Positions 43,061 through 52,396 of a stretch of 64,000 nt of DNA are shown here, piece by piece. Origin of the DNA: Flavobacterium cupriresistens (GTDB taxonomy: Bacteria; Bacteroidota; Bacteroidia; Flavobacteriales; Flavobacteriaceae); NCBI RefSeq assembly GCF_020911925.1, contig NZ_CP087134.1, positions 5,580,001-5,644,000 of the forward strand, written 5' to 3'. The translations under genes were made by a program, and so were the position numbers. Each line of letters starts with the position of its first letter. Positions within the stretch are counted from its first letter, which is position 1. A model generated the notes under the pieces. The model ran no database searches, was not told the origin of the DNA, and saw only the letters and a list, made by a program, of their open reading frames with translations.

Positions 43061-43547
43061 TATTAAAATATACTCATCTTTATGTAGCCAACTGTTAATT
43101 CTGTTTTATCAAGCCTATTGGCACTAAATCCATACTACTTCCTGAACTTTATCGCCAAAAAATACTTACCATAAAAATTGGCTAAAAAACAATTCAGTCA
43201 AGATGACTTCACTACACACATACCTGTATTACATGATTTTGTATATGATTAATTCTTTTTTTTAAATATCATCTATTAAACAAAAAATTATATAATTTCA
43301 TCTTTACAAAACATTGGTAAGATTTATTGGTTCGTAAAACAAGCTTACCATACTTCTCTTGTATTTTTTATGCTTTTGGAACTACCATCTTGAATTAAGT
43401 TATCAAAATACATCATTTTCCTACATTAAATTATAATCTTCTTTATTAATGCCTTGAATCGAATTATACTTGTTTATTATTAAAAAACTATCCTCTAATT
43501 TATTTAAAGCTAATAAGTACATTTAAACAGTAAGTCTGTAAAGCGCT

Positions 43548-43632
43548 TGGAAAATCAACAACTAAAAATTTAAAAAAATCAAATTACAAGCAAAGAAGAT
43601 AAACCGATACCTCCGGTTAGTCCGGTAATACC
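43548..43632 (+). pseudogene. Duplicated fragment of the amidase gene
   Basis: About 85 bp match amidase coding sequence around 39372-39447 closely: ATCAAATTACAAGCAAAGAA is identical and ATACCTCCGGTTAG recurs, with scattered substitutions before and after. It keeps neither a start nor a downstream reading frame. Confidence 0.8.
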
Positions 43633-43732
43633 AAGCGACTTGCCTCATAGAGAAGCAAAAGCTCTATATTTTATAATCATGTCTTATAAAACAAGTCCAA
43701 CTAATCAACACCCAAAATAAATTCAATAAAAA

Positions 43733-43778
43733 AGCTGCCAAAACATTTGCACGTTTTGACAGCTCCAAAAAAAAAAAA
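43733..43778 (-). terminator. Porin gene terminator
   Basis: Stem AGCTG-C-CAAAAC/GTTTTG-A-CAGCT with an 8-nt loop. On the minus strand the gene-proximal side carries a long T-run and the distal side another T-run (TTTTTTATTG). Confidence 0.8.
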
Positions 43779-43796
43779 AATATCAATCTTTATCCC

Positions 43797-44870
43797 TTAG
43801 AAAGAGTATGTTGTAGCAAGTAGAGCAAAAAACATTCCACCAGTTGGAAGAGCGTCAGTGTCTTTAAAAATATCTTCAGAGGCGGCATCATATCTCAACT
43901 CCGGGATAATAGTTAACTTTCCAACTTTATAGTTTAGTGAAATCGTGTTCGCAAATACATTTGACCCTGTAAGTGTACCTAAACTCGGAGCAGCATCTTT
44001 GGCATTAAAAAATTCCATTCGGTAAGCCAAGCTTAAAGTTTCCTTGAAAGCATAATTGGCATACCCTACTAATGAGAACCACTCTCCATCTAATGTACTG
44101 TTAAAATCATTTGTTGTTTTAGCATAAGTAGCATTAAAGCCAAGTCCAAAACTGTCGCTTATTGTTTTTGAAGCTACAAAATCAAATTGCGTTTTATTTT
44201 CGTCTGATGCCGGATTAGTACTTCCGGAAGTAAAATTCAAATAAGCACTTCCTGTATCGCCTACATATCCCAATTGTCCTATATACGTTTTCTGTTTTGT
44301 CCCTGCATCCATTGCTGATTTAAAATCGGTCGGATTTGTTATTCCGAACATAGCCGAAAATTTCCCTGTTGTATATTGCGCTTTTACACCTGTATTGAAA
44401 AACGGCCCATAAGAGAAAGCATAAGACATACTGTAGTTTTTATTGTCTACCGCATCTACCAATTCATAACCGATATGAGTACCAAAACTACCTGCGACTA
44501 CTTTAAATTTATCTGTTATCTCATACGTAAAATACAATTGCTTGATTAAAAATTTAGCCGTAATATCTTTATCTGTTGTTTCATTGTATGAAAATTCACC
44601 TGCTCTTTTTCCGAAACCTAAATCTACAAAAACGGATCCTTTTTTGAATGAGTGAGAAGCTTCAATAGAGGCCATTCCTAACTCGAATGAATCTTGAGAG
44701 TTGGTAAAGCTTGTTAAGCCATTCAATTGTTTCGAAAAATCATATTTATAATAGGCGTCTGCAGATCCGGCAAAAGTAGTTGCAGGAGATACTTGTTTTT
44801 CACTATCATCTTGGGCAAATACAAAGGAACTGGTTAACATGGCGGCTAAAATGTGAAATGTTTTTTTCAT
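43797..44870 (-). CDS. Outer-membrane porin
   Basis: The 357-aa product has a signal peptide ending SFVFAQ and then a beta-rich sequence with alternating hydrophobic residues to a C-terminal aromatic (LLATTYSF), typical of outer-membrane barrels. The N-terminal FAGSADAYYKYDFS and FELGMASIEASHSFKKGSVFVDLGFG match a Bacteroidota porin family (outer-membrane beta-barrel, DUF1597-like). It should allow diffusion of small solutes; the specificity is unknown. It is monocistronic with its own terminator. Confidence 0.85.
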   Translation of the reverse strand: MKKTFHILAAMLTSSFVFAQDDSEKQVSPATTFAGSADAYYKYDFSKQLNGLTSFTNSQDSFELGMASIEASHSFKKGSVFVDLGFGKRAGEFSYNETTDKDITAKFLIKQLYFTYEITDKFKVVAGSFGTHIGYELVDAVDNKNYSMSYAFSYGPFFNTGVKAQYTTGKFSAMFGITNPTDFKSAMDAGTKQKTYIGQLGYVGDTGSAYLNFTSGSTNPASDENKTQFDFVASKTISDSFGLGFNATYAKTTNDFNSTLDGEWFSLVGYANYAFKETLSLAYRMEFFNAKDAAPSLGTLTGSNVFANTISLNYKVGKLTIIPELRYDAASEDIFKDTDALPTGGMFFALLATTYSF

Positions 44871-45360
44871 GTTTTTAATTGGTTTTTAGTTGTTAATTGA
44901 TTTTGGTTAGTTATTCTTTTCTATATCTATTTGCTAGTATATGTCATCTCTAAAACCTCAAATTTATCCCTCAAACCTCTTCATTTTCCTTAGCGAATTT
45001 ATTAACTTTTGTATGAGTAGGAGAATCAAAATCTATTTTTTTGATGTTTTAAAGCAAGAATTACGGATTACAAAAATTTACTTCTCTAAAATCACTATTT
45101 GATATTTACAGCGATTTGTTTTTAAAAATTCAACAACACAAAAAACACAAGTAACCATCAAAAAATAGTAGTTATTATAAAATTACTTATAAAAAATATT
45201 AAAAATTGACATTAAAATAAAATCAAAAACAACTAACCCCTTAAAAAAATAGGGTCAATTAAATTTTACGAAAAACTAAAGAAAAACAAAACTCAATTAC
45301 AACACTTAGAAGCGAAAACAAATAAGAAGTCAAAATTCTTACAATTACAAACAACAAAAA
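44871..45360. other. AT-rich noncoding stretch upstream of the porin
   Basis: No gene or repeat family recognised; it presumably contains the porin promoter on the minus strand, but no TAnnTTTG was confidently placed. Confidence 0.5.
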
Positions 45361-45385
45361 AGCCCGTTCAATTTATGAACGGGCT
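45361..45385 (-). terminator. Terminator downstream of the aldo/keto reductase gene
   Basis: Perfect stem AGCCCGTTCA/TGAACGGGCT with a 5-nt loop; on the minus strand it is followed by TTTTTTGTTG. It lies about 200 bp after the reductase stop, leaving a long 3' UTR. Confidence 0.8.
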
Positions 45386-45589
45386 GAAGAATAACGTATA
45401 AAAAAGAATCAAATTCTACTTGCTATAGTTTTACAAAATTGCTTAGTTAATTCCGCATTTTTTTCATTATTAAGCGTATCATTTTTACAGCGACCTTAAT
45501 CCGACAAAAACAATCCATATAAATTTCTACTTATGGTCTTCTCTTGCAAACTCATTCTTAAGAGGATCAAACATAGAAAACCTATTGAA

Positions 45590-46546
45590 TTATTTCAGGA
45601 TCAATTCGATTGCATTTAATTCGTCTGAAGAGAAATCTTGTTTTTGCAGGCAGTCGATATTGTTATTCAATTGTCTGACAGAACTTGCACCGATTAAAAC
45701 GGAAGTAATTCTTTTGTCTTTTTGCAGCCAGGCCAGTGCCATTTGCGCCAAAGACTGACCTCTATTTTGAGCAATTTCATTTAACTGAACTAATTTCTGA
45801 ATGCGTTCCTGAGTCACCTCATCTTCTTTTAAATGTCCGTTTGGATTATGTGCTCTGGAATTTTCCGGGATTCCGCTTAAATACTTATCGGTTAAAAGCC
45901 CTTGCGCTAATGGTGAAAATGCAATACATCCTACTCCCTTTTCTTCCAAAACATCCAACAAACCATTCTCTACCCAACGTTCTAACATTGAATATTTGGC
46001 TTGGTGAATCAAACAAGGTGTTCCCAATTGTTGCAGGACATCAACGGCAACTCTGGTTTGTTCCGCGGAATAATTACTGATTCCGACATACAATGCTTTT
46101 CCGCATTTTACGGCATGATCTAAAGCCATCATGGTTTCTTCAATTGGCGTTTCAGGATCGGGGCGGTGTGAATAAAAAATATCTACATAATCAATATTCA
46201 TCCGTTTTAAACTCTGATCTAAGCTAGACAACAGATATTTACGGGATCCCCAATCTCCATAAGGCCCATCCCACATGGTATAACCGGCTTTGGTAGCGAT
46301 CACGATTTTATCACGTAGATTTCCTTGAAAATTATGCCATAGTATTTTACCAAAATTTTCTTCGGCAGAACCCGGAACCGGTCCGTAATTATTTGCTAAA
46401 TCAAAATGCGTTATCCCTTTATCAAAAGCTTCTTTGGCGATACTTTCAGCATTTTCAAAGTTATCAACTGACCCAAAGTTATGCCATAACCCTAAAGAGA
46501 TTTCAGGTAACAGTAGTCCGCTTTTCCCACATCTGTTGTATTTCAT
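45590..46546 (-). CDS. Aldo/keto reductase (YghZ/MgrA-like)
   Basis: The 318-aa product is an NADPH-dependent TIM-barrel reductase. It begins MKYNRCGKSGLLLPEISLGLWHNFG and has the Asp/Tyr active-site segment FDLANNYGPVPGSAEENFG, Lys in VIATKAGYTMW and His in FYSHRPDPETPIEE. The cofactor region near the end reads SVLIGASSVRQLNNN. The closest relatives I recall are L-glyceraldehyde-3-phosphate reductase/YghZ-type enzymes. It is single and non-operonic. Confidence 0.93.
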   Translation of the reverse strand: MKYNRCGKSGLLLPEISLGLWHNFGSVDNFENAESIAKEAFDKGITHFDLANNYGPVPGSAEENFGKILWHNFQGNLRDKIVIATKAGYTMWDGPYGDWGSRKYLLSSLDQSLKRMNIDYVDIFYSHRPDPETPIEETMMALDHAVKCGKALYVGISNYSAEQTRVAVDVLQQLGTPCLIHQAKYSMLERWVENGLLDVLEEKGVGCIAFSPLAQGLLTDKYLSGIPENSRAHNPNGHLKEDEVTQERIQKLVQLNEIAQNRGQSLAQMALAWLQKDKRITSVLIGASSVRQLNNNIDCLQKQDFSSDELNAIELILK

Positions 46547-46632
46547 TGTTTTGGTTTAATGGTTAAAGTATATAGGTTTTAAAGGTAGAAACAATCTCAA
46601 TTATTTTAAACGCAAATAGTCCTTTATTTTTG

Positions 46633-46640
46633 TAAATTTG
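46633..46640 (+). promoter_or_regulatory. -7 promoter box of the DUF433 gene
   Basis: TAAATTTG (TAnnTTTG), 16 bp before the ATG at 46657. Confidence 0.55.
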
Positions 46641-46656
46641 TTTAAAGCATAAAATT

Positions 46657-46887
46657 ATGAATACTAACTGGCAAAACTTGATTTCTATAGATCCGGATAT
46701 CCGATTTGGTAAACCTATTATCACAGGAACCAGAATTTGCGTTTCCGATATCCTTTCTTGGTTGTCTACAGGAATGTCTTATGAGGATACTATAGAAGAC
46801 TTCCCTGAATTAAAAAAAGAACATATTCTTGCGTCTCTGGCATTTGCGGCCAATAGAGAGAATATAACAAAAATAATTGCTGCCTAA
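46657..46887 (+). CDS. DUF433 protein (VapB-like antitoxin candidate)
   Basis: The 76-aa product is a complete DUF433 protein with a helix-turn-helix-like fold: ISIDPDIRFGKPIITGTRICVSDILSWLSTGMSYEDTIEDFPELKKEHILASLAFAANRE. DUF433 genes typically precede a DUF5615 PIN-like gene, forming a predicted toxin-antitoxin pair. Here the partner begins at the overlapping ATG (46887) but is broken. The gene keeps a full reading frame, normal length and a -7 box, so it may still be expressed. Confidence 0.9.
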   Translation: MNTNWQNLISIDPDIRFGKPIITGTRICVSDILSWLSTGMSYEDTIEDFPELKKEHILASLAFAANRENITKIIAA

Positions 46888-47228
46888 TGAAATTACTTTT
46901 GGATGCAAATATTTCATAGAGAATAATCAAACTAACTTATTGAAAATGATTTTTTTTCTAATTGTTTACATTCTAAAGACATTCAAATAAATCAACCCGC
47001 AAAAGATATTGAATTTGGAATTTTGCTAAATAAAATGACTTTACGATTCTCACTCTTGACGATGATTTCGAAAAATTATCACTTTTAAAAGGAGCTCCTC
47101 CAAAAGTTATAATTTTAAAAACTTTTAACAAAAACACAAAAGAAATTACGGAACTACTAATTTCAAAAAAAGAAATTATTAAATCATTTATCTTAAATAA
47201 CGAATTGATGATTTTGGAAGTTTATTAA
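46887..47228 (+). pseudogene. Broken DUF5615 PIN-like toxin gene
   Basis: The expected DUF5615 protein can be pieced together across three frames: MKLLLDANIS then an in-frame TAG at 46917; ENDFFSNCLHSKDIQINQPA and KDIEFGILLNK in another frame; and TILTLDDDFEKLSLLKGAPP with KVIILKTFNKNTKEITELLI in a third, ending at 47228. At least one nonsense change and two frameshifts are needed. The PIN-like acidic residues (LLDAN, LDDDFE) are still recognisable, so decay is fairly recent. Confidence 0.88.
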
Positions 47229-47252
47229 TTATTTCCGTTTAAATAAAAAAAC

Positions 47253-47285
47253 AAACCCGACAGGTTTCAAAAACCTGTCGGGTTT
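47253..47285. terminator. Strong bidirectional terminator
   Basis: A 15-bp perfect stem (AAACCCGACAGGTTT with AAACCTGTCGGGTTT) and a 3-nt loop, between the DUF5615 relic and the convergent L,D-transpeptidase gene. Confidence 0.88.
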
Positions 47286-47308
47286 AGATAAACGGTTAGT
47301 TTAATCCT

Positions 47309-48889
47309 TTATTCCTCCGTTAATAATTTCAGAAGGCTTTCATCTCTTTGATAGACATCTTTATAGAAATTCAATCGTCCTTTTCGATCTACCCATGCGG
47401 TAAAATAACCGATATAAACCGGAACTTTCTTTTTTAAGGTGTACCAGCTTTCTTTTCCGGCGTGCATGGCTTTGTCAATTCGTTGTGGTGTCCATTTTGG
47501 GTCGCTTTTCAGAAGTTCAATTGCCAATTCTCTGGGTTTTGCTACGCGAACGCATCCGTGACTGAAAGCTCTGTTTTCTCTTTCGAACAAACTTTTTGCC
47601 GGTGTGTCATGCAAATAAATATTGTTTGAATTTGGAAATAAAAACTTCACTAAACCAAGCGAATTATTTACTCCGGGTACTTGACGCACCGCGCCATTAT
47701 TCCATTCTAAGTGTTTTTCAGCCAAGTAATTCTTGTTTTTAGCCATTCCGGGTTTAATCTCTTTATTGATAATACTTTGCGGAACATTCCAATAAGGACT
47801 AAAAACAATATTATTCATCATACCGCTAAAAATAACGGTTTTCGTCATTGCTTTTCCAACTACCACCTCTGAAACAAAAGTAATTTCATGATCCCGAATC
47901 AGATATAATTTAAACTCCGGAATATTAACTTCGATGTATTCTTTACCTTTTTCCAATCCCGGATCAATCCATCTACAACGCTCCATGTTTACTATAATCG
48001 TCTTAATGCGATCTGATACCGGTAGATTTAATTCGTCAATATGTTCTTTTACGATTGTATTTTTTGGTGTATTGCCATGATGCATTTGGTAATCTTTCAT
48101 TGCTGAAATTAGAATCGAATCACATACCGCACTTTTATTATTTTCTTTTAATTCTCCGGTGATAGCAAGTCTTTCTCTAATTTGAGCGATTGCGGTTGCT
48201 GAATCTCCCACTTTAAAACTTTTAAAATCATCGCCGACTTCAATCGTTTTCCATCCCCCTTTTTTCTCAATTGATCTGTATTGTTTCAGTGCTTCACGCA
48301 GTTTATAATACTGACTGAACATTTTACTTTTATTATCATCATTAATGGTAGCATGCTTGAAAATAGAATCCGAAAAGACCTGATAATTCAGTTTTTTTCG
48401 CGGTAGAAGCCATTCTAAAGAAGTTGTTGTCTTTTCATCGACTCCACCGTATACTTTTTCTGCATAATAGAAATACAGATTGGTGATCATTAAATCGGTA
48501 TCAACCTGTGATAATTTATTATCACCCAGACGTTCGAAAATTGGATTTATCTTTTCGTTGTACGGAAAATTGGTTTTCAATCCTTCGTCTCCCAAATTTT
48601 TGTATTTATTAAACAAGGTACTTCCAAACTCTACTACTCCTTTATTATCTAACCACAATTGAGTGTCGTTTTTTTTCTTGTACAACGAGGAAACGTCTCC
48701 CTGAAATTTAACTAATTTAGGATACGTTTGATAAAATAGGGCAATGTCTATACTGTCAATAGAAATCTTAAGTTCGGGCACTTCTGCTTTTTGGATCTTT
48801 TTCTCTTCCTTTTTATCATTTGATTTAGAATTACAGGAAACAGCAATAAAAAGAATGATAACTGCGGCAAGCGGATACAAAATTTTCAT
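47309..48889 (-). CDS. L,D-transpeptidase (YkuD/YcbB type) lipoprotein
   Basis: I start at the ATG at 48889 (526 aa) because it opens a lipoprotein signal (LFIAVSC). A helical scaffold domain, a peptidoglycan-binding-like part and a YkuD catalytic domain follow. The catalytic motif HDTPAKSLFERENRAFSHGCVR contains the Cys nucleophile in SHGCVR and the upstream His. It should form 3-3 cross-links in peptidoglycan or attach lipoproteins. The YcbB-like size (over 500 aa) fits. It lies 47 bp downstream of nothing operonic and shares no gene with its neighbours. Confidence 0.93.
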   Translation of the reverse strand: MKILYPLAAVIILFIAVSCNSKSNDKKEEKKIQKAEVPELKISIDSIDIALFYQTYPKLVKFQGDVSSLYKKKNDTQLWLDNKGVVEFGSTLFNKYKNLGDEGLKTNFPYNEKINPIFERLGDNKLSQVDTDLMITNLYFYYAEKVYGGVDEKTTTSLEWLLPRKKLNYQVFSDSIFKHATINDDNKSKMFSQYYKLREALKQYRSIEKKGGWKTIEVGDDFKSFKVGDSATAIAQIRERLAITGELKENNKSAVCDSILISAMKDYQMHHGNTPKNTIVKEHIDELNLPVSDRIKTIIVNMERCRWIDPGLEKGKEYIEVNIPEFKLYLIRDHEITFVSEVVVGKAMTKTVIFSGMMNNIVFSPYWNVPQSIINKEIKPGMAKNKNYLAEKHLEWNNGAVRQVPGVNNSLGLVKFLFPNSNNIYLHDTPAKSLFERENRAFSHGCVRVAKPRELAIELLKSDPKWTPQRIDKAMHAGKESWYTLKKKVPVYIGYFTAWVDRKGRLNFYKDVYQRDESLLKLLTEE

Positions 48890-48993
48890 AATGATATTTT
48901 TAATAAAAATAAAAAAGTTTTCATGAAAACCGCTCTTTTCTAAAAAAATAAATAAGGACCTAACCACAACATTATTAACCTTTAAAAACGCAA

Positions 48994-49026
48994 AAAACTC
49001 CGGATACATTACATATCCGGAGTTTT
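48994..49026 (-). terminator. Terminator of the DUF1573 gene
   Basis: Perfect 13-bp stem AAAACTCCGGATA/TATCCGGAGTTTT with a 7-nt loop, 30 bp after the stop. Confidence 0.85.
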
Positions 49027-49055
49027 CCTCTTTATAACTAATCTATTTAAAACTC

Positions 49056-49472
49056 TTAGATAACAGTCCCTTTTAAAGTAAGGACTTTAGGTGTAGTTTC
49101 GGCACTGGTAGTTACCGTAACCGTTTTTGTAAAACCACCTTTGTTTGCTGCATTATAAGTTGCAGTTACTTTTGCCGATTTACCAGGTAAAATTGGCTCT
49201 TTAGTATAATCTGTTGCAGTACAACCACAAGATCCCTGAACATTAGTAATAACTACTGCAGTTTTTCCTGTATTTTTAAATTCATAAACAATTGCTTTTG
49301 GAGTTCCTTGTGGAATTTGACCAACATCAATTGTTTCTGCTTTCCAAACAATTACTGAAGCTGTACCTTCCTCCGTTTTTGGAGTAGAAGTCAAAGATTC
49401 AACCGGTGCGATTGCAGAAAAAGACATTAATCCTAAAGCTAAAACTAACATCGAAATTTTAATTATTTTCAT
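49056..49472 (-). CDS. DUF1573 (HYDIN/ASPM-like Ig) secreted protein
   Basis: The 138-aa product has a signal peptide and a single Ig-like DUF1573 domain (about 40-135): IDVGQIPQGTPKAIVYEFKNTGKTAVVITNVQGSCGCTATDYTKEPILPGKSAKVTATYN, with the conserved CGCT motif. It is periplasmic or secreted; the function is unknown, although such proteins are common and multicopy in Bacteroidota. It is monocistronic, with a strong terminator. Confidence 0.93.
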   Translation of the reverse strand: MKIIKISMLVLALGLMSFSAIAPVESLTSTPKTEEGTASVIVWKAETIDVGQIPQGTPKAIVYEFKNTGKTAVVITNVQGSCGCTATDYTKEPILPGKSAKVTATYNAANKGGFTKTVTVTTSAETTPKVLTLKGTVI

Positions 49473-49634
49473 AGTATTTTTATTTAATGGTTACTGGTTC
49501 AATTTTACATTTCAAAAGTACTTTAGAAGAAAACAATTCGCTGTTAAGCGGTTTCAAATCTTTGTTAACAACTTGTTAATGGGTATTTTTGATTTAATTT
49601 TTGATTAATATTACACTTGTAAATTGCATTTCCC

Positions 49635-50897
49635 TTGAAAATAAACAAACTAAATAGTATCATCCTTCTTGGATTAGTTGCCATCATCAGTATATTGGTA
49701 GCACAATTACTATGGACAAAAGAAGCTTTTAGCTTGGAACAAAAAAAACTGAGCCAAAAAACGCATATTGCTTTATTGGAAGTTGCTAAAAAACTTTATG
49801 AAGGCACCAGTCACGACTTGCCTTCTCAAAATCCGGTTCAGAAAATTGCGAATGATTATTATATTGTAAATGTTGAAAATGATTTTGAACCTGATATTTT
49901 AGAGTTTTACTTAAAATCAGAATTCAAAAAAATGAATATCACAACTGATTTTGAATTTGCCATGTACAATTGTCAAAGTGATGAAATGGTTTACGGAAAT
50001 TACATCTCTTTAACTCAAAAGGGAAATACGAAACAAACCGTTCATTTTCCGAAACATAAAAATCTGGTTTATTATTTTGCCGTTCGTTTCCCAAATGAGA
50101 CCACTTACCTATTCAGTTCAATGCGTTTTTGGTTTGTCCTTTCAACTGTCATGATTCTTATATTATTGATTTATGTTTATTCGATTTTTACGCTTTTACA
50201 GCAAAAGAAATATTCTGAATTGCAGCGTGATTTCATCAATAATATGACACATGAATTTAAAACACCTTTATCTTCTATTTTAATTGCATCCAAGTACCTC
50301 ATCGAACAAAATCCGATTAAAGAGGACAAAAAACTGTACACTTATACAGATATCATTATCAAACAAAGTCACAAACTGAACAATCATATCGAGAAGATCT
50401 TAAACGTAGCCAAGTCGGATCATACGCCTTTGGAATTAAAAACGGAATCTGTTTTGATTATACCCGTTATAGAGGAGATCATTACGAATATTCAGTTAAA
50501 GTGTCCGGAAGCCGTTATTAAAATCGAGACAGATTCTGCCGATTATCAGATAGAAACAGACATCTTTCATTTTTCTAACTTAATTTATAATCTGTTGGAT
50601 AATGCTGTAAAGTATTGCAATGAAAAACCTGAAATTCTGATCCGGATTTCGAAGGAAAATCAAACTTTAAAATTAGAATTCATTGACAATGGAATTGGAA
50701 TTGCTTCTAAAAATATCTCTTCTATCTTTGATAAATTTTACCGCATACAAAATGAAAAGAGCAACGAGGTAAACGGTTTTGGTCTTGGTTTGTATTATGT
50801 GAAAGAAATTTGTACCTTACAATATTGGAAAATAAACGCCACGAATAATTCAGAGAAAGGCATCACCATAATGTTGACAATTCCATATAAAAAATGA
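49635..50897 (+). CDS. Two-component sensor histidine kinase
   Basis: The 420-aa product starts at a TTG; no ATG lies close by and the first residues lead straight into a membrane helix (about 8-28). A periplasmic domain (30-160) and second helix (163-187) follow, then HisKA with His206 in NNMTHEFKTPLSS and HATPase boxes LLDNAVKYCNEKPE, DNGIGIAS and GFGLGLYYVKEI. It resembles the Bacteroides RprX kinase in layout. It overlaps the regulator gene by 4 bp (ATGA), so they are a coupled pair. The signal is unknown. Confidence 0.92.
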   Translation: MKINKLNSIILLGLVAIISILVAQLLWTKEAFSLEQKKLSQKTHIALLEVAKKLYEGTSHDLPSQNPVQKIANDYYIVNVENDFEPDILEFYLKSEFKKMNITTDFEFAMYNCQSDEMVYGNYISLTQKGNTKQTVHFPKHKNLVYYFAVRFPNETTYLFSSMRFWFVLSTVMILILLIYVYSIFTLLQQKKYSELQRDFINNMTHEFKTPLSSILIASKYLIEQNPIKEDKKLYTYTDIIIKQSHKLNNHIEKILNVAKSDHTPLELKTESVLIIPVIEEIITNIQLKCPEAVIKIETDSADYQIETDIFHFSNLIYNLLDNAVKYCNEKPEILIRISKENQTLKLEFIDNGIGIASKNISSIFDKFYRIQNEKSNEVNGFGLGLYYVKEICTLQYWKINATNNSEKGITIMLTIPYKK

Positions 50898-51577
50898 AAA
50901 ACTTTAGAATTCTGTACTCCGAAGATGATGAAACATTAGCGTTTCTGACCAAAGATAATTTAGAGCAAAACAACTATGAGGTTACCCATTGCTCTAACGG
51001 AAAATCAAGTTTAGAAACTTTCAAAGAGGAAGATTTTGATATTTGCATTTTTGATATCATGATGCCAAAAATGGATGGTTTTGATCTGGCAACAGAAATC
51101 AGAAAAATTGATACTGATGTTCCGATTATTTTTCTTTCTGCGAAAACATTGAAAGAAGACCGCATAAAAGGACTGCGTCTGGGTGCTGATGATTATCTCG
51201 TTAAACCCTTTAGTATTGAAGAATTACTTCTGAAAATTGAAATTTTCCTCAAACGATCGCAAAAAAACAATGTCATCAAAAAATCTGTTTATGAAATTGG
51301 TAAATACCAGTTTGATACCGAAAATTTCATTCTTTTTAATGAAACGGAAAAAATTAGTCTGACACAACGTGAGGCAGAACTTCTGAAACTTTTTGTCGAC
51401 AATAAAAACTTAGTTTTAAAAAGACAACAAATCCTTACGTCACTTTGGGGAGATGATGATTATTTTATGGGGCGTAGTTTGGATGTTTTTATTTCGCGAC
51501 TGCGTAAAATTTTGGTTAACGAAAAAGGAATATCAATTGAAAACCTACACGGAATAGGTTTTCGTTTTACCATGTAA
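50894..51577 (+). CDS. OmpR/PhoB-family response regulator
   Basis: The 227-aa product has a receiver domain (Asp11/Asp12, phospho-acceptor Asp54 in CIFDIMMPKMDG, Lys104 in VKPF) and a winged-helix DNA-binding domain (about 130-227, with LTQREAELLKLF and RSLDVFISRLRKIL). It overlaps the kinase gene and is its cognate regulator, RprY-like. Target genes cannot be inferred. Confidence 0.94.
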   Translation: MKNFRILYSEDDETLAFLTKDNLEQNNYEVTHCSNGKSSLETFKEEDFDICIFDIMMPKMDGFDLATEIRKIDTDVPIIFLSAKTLKEDRIKGLRLGADDYLVKPFSIEELLLKIEIFLKRSQKNNVIKKSVYEIGKYQFDTENFILFNETEKISLTQREAELLKLFVDNKNLVLKRQQILTSLWGDDDYFMGRSLDVFISRLRKILVNEKGISIENLHGIGFRFTM

Positions 51578-51597
51578 TTCACCAAATTAAATTTATA

Positions 51598-51605
51598 TAA
51601 TTTTG
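51598..51605 (+). promoter_or_regulatory. -7 promoter box of the MBL-fold gene
   Basis: TAATTTTG (TAnnTTTG), 26 bp before the ATG. Confidence 0.5.
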
Positions 51606-51631
51606 TATTTTTAATATCAAATCTATTCGAT

Positions 51632-52396
51632 ATGAAATTACACCATTTGCGCAACGCTACTTTAGTTATTGAAACAGAAAAGCACGTCATCTTAATTGAT
51701 CCAATGTTGGGCAAAAGGAAAACCATTGCTCCTTTTACTCTTTTCCGTTACAAGCCAAAAAGAAATCCGCTTAAGGCATTGCCCAAAAACAGCCGTGAAA
51801 TCCTTAGTAAAGTAACCCATTGTTTAATTACACATTTGCATCCGGATCATCTTGATAAAGCCGGAGAAGTCTTTTTAAGAAGAAACTCAATTCCGGTAAT
51901 TTGCAATACCAAAGATGAAAGTGTCCTGACAAAAAGAGGCTTAACTATTGTTCAAACTTTAGACTACTGGCAACCTCAAGATTTCCTGGACGGAAAAATT
52001 ACCGGTATACCAGCCCTACACGGCTATGGATTTGTTGCCAAACTAATGGGGAATGTAATGGGTTTCTATATCGAACTCGAAAACGAAAAATCGGTTTATA
52101 TTAGCTCTGACACTATTTTTACAAAAGACGTAGAAAAAGTGCTGACAGAATTAAAACCTGATATTGCAACTGTTGCCTGTGGAACCGCAAGATTAGATTT
52201 CGGACAACCCTTATTAATGAGAATGAGCGACATTTTGAAATTTACAGCTTTAGCACCGGGAAATGTTTTTGCGAATCATTTAGAAGCTTTAAATCATTGT
52301 CCTACGACAAGAGAGGAGTTAAAGTTAGCTTTGGGAAACAGTGATCTTTTATCCAAAACGGCTGTTCCTAATGATGGTGAATGCGTGGAGTATTAA
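51632..52396 (+). CDS. MBL-fold metal-dependent hydrolase
   Basis: The 254-aa product has the metallo-beta-lactamase core: LITHLHPDHLDKAG (HxHxDH), an Asp in DPMLGKR, a further His in IPALHGYGF and the His in FANHLEALNH. It resembles UlaG/YcbJ-like L-ascorbate-type hydrolases but lacks specific signatures, so the substrate is unknown. Its stop codon directly abuts that of the convergent radical SAM gene, with no bases between. Confidence 0.9.
   Translation: MKLHHLRNATLVIETEKHVILIDPMLGKRKTIAPFTLFRYKPKRNPLKALPKNSREILSKVTHCLITHLHPDHLDKAGEVFLRRNSIPVICNTKDESVLTKRGLTIVQTLDYWQPQDFLDGKITGIPALHGYGFVAKLMGNVMGFYIELENEKSVYISSDTIFTKDVEKVLTELKPDIATVACGTARLDFGQPLLMRMSDILKFTALAPGNVFANHLEALNHCPTTREELKLALGNSDLLSKTAVPNDGECVEY

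Larger units (their letters stand above)
42487..43732. other. Noncoding stretch with gene relics
   Basis: About 1.25 kb with no intact gene. It contains a likely decayed minus-strand coding relic at about 42768-43060 and an amidase-gene scrap at 43548-43632. The rest is AT-rich with no repeat that I can name. Confidence 0.55.

Noticed and set aside
45527..45574. 15-codon minus-strand frame MFDPLKNEFAREDHK after the aldo/keto reductase
   Set aside because: Too short to support, no leader signal found, probably part of a long 3' UTR.
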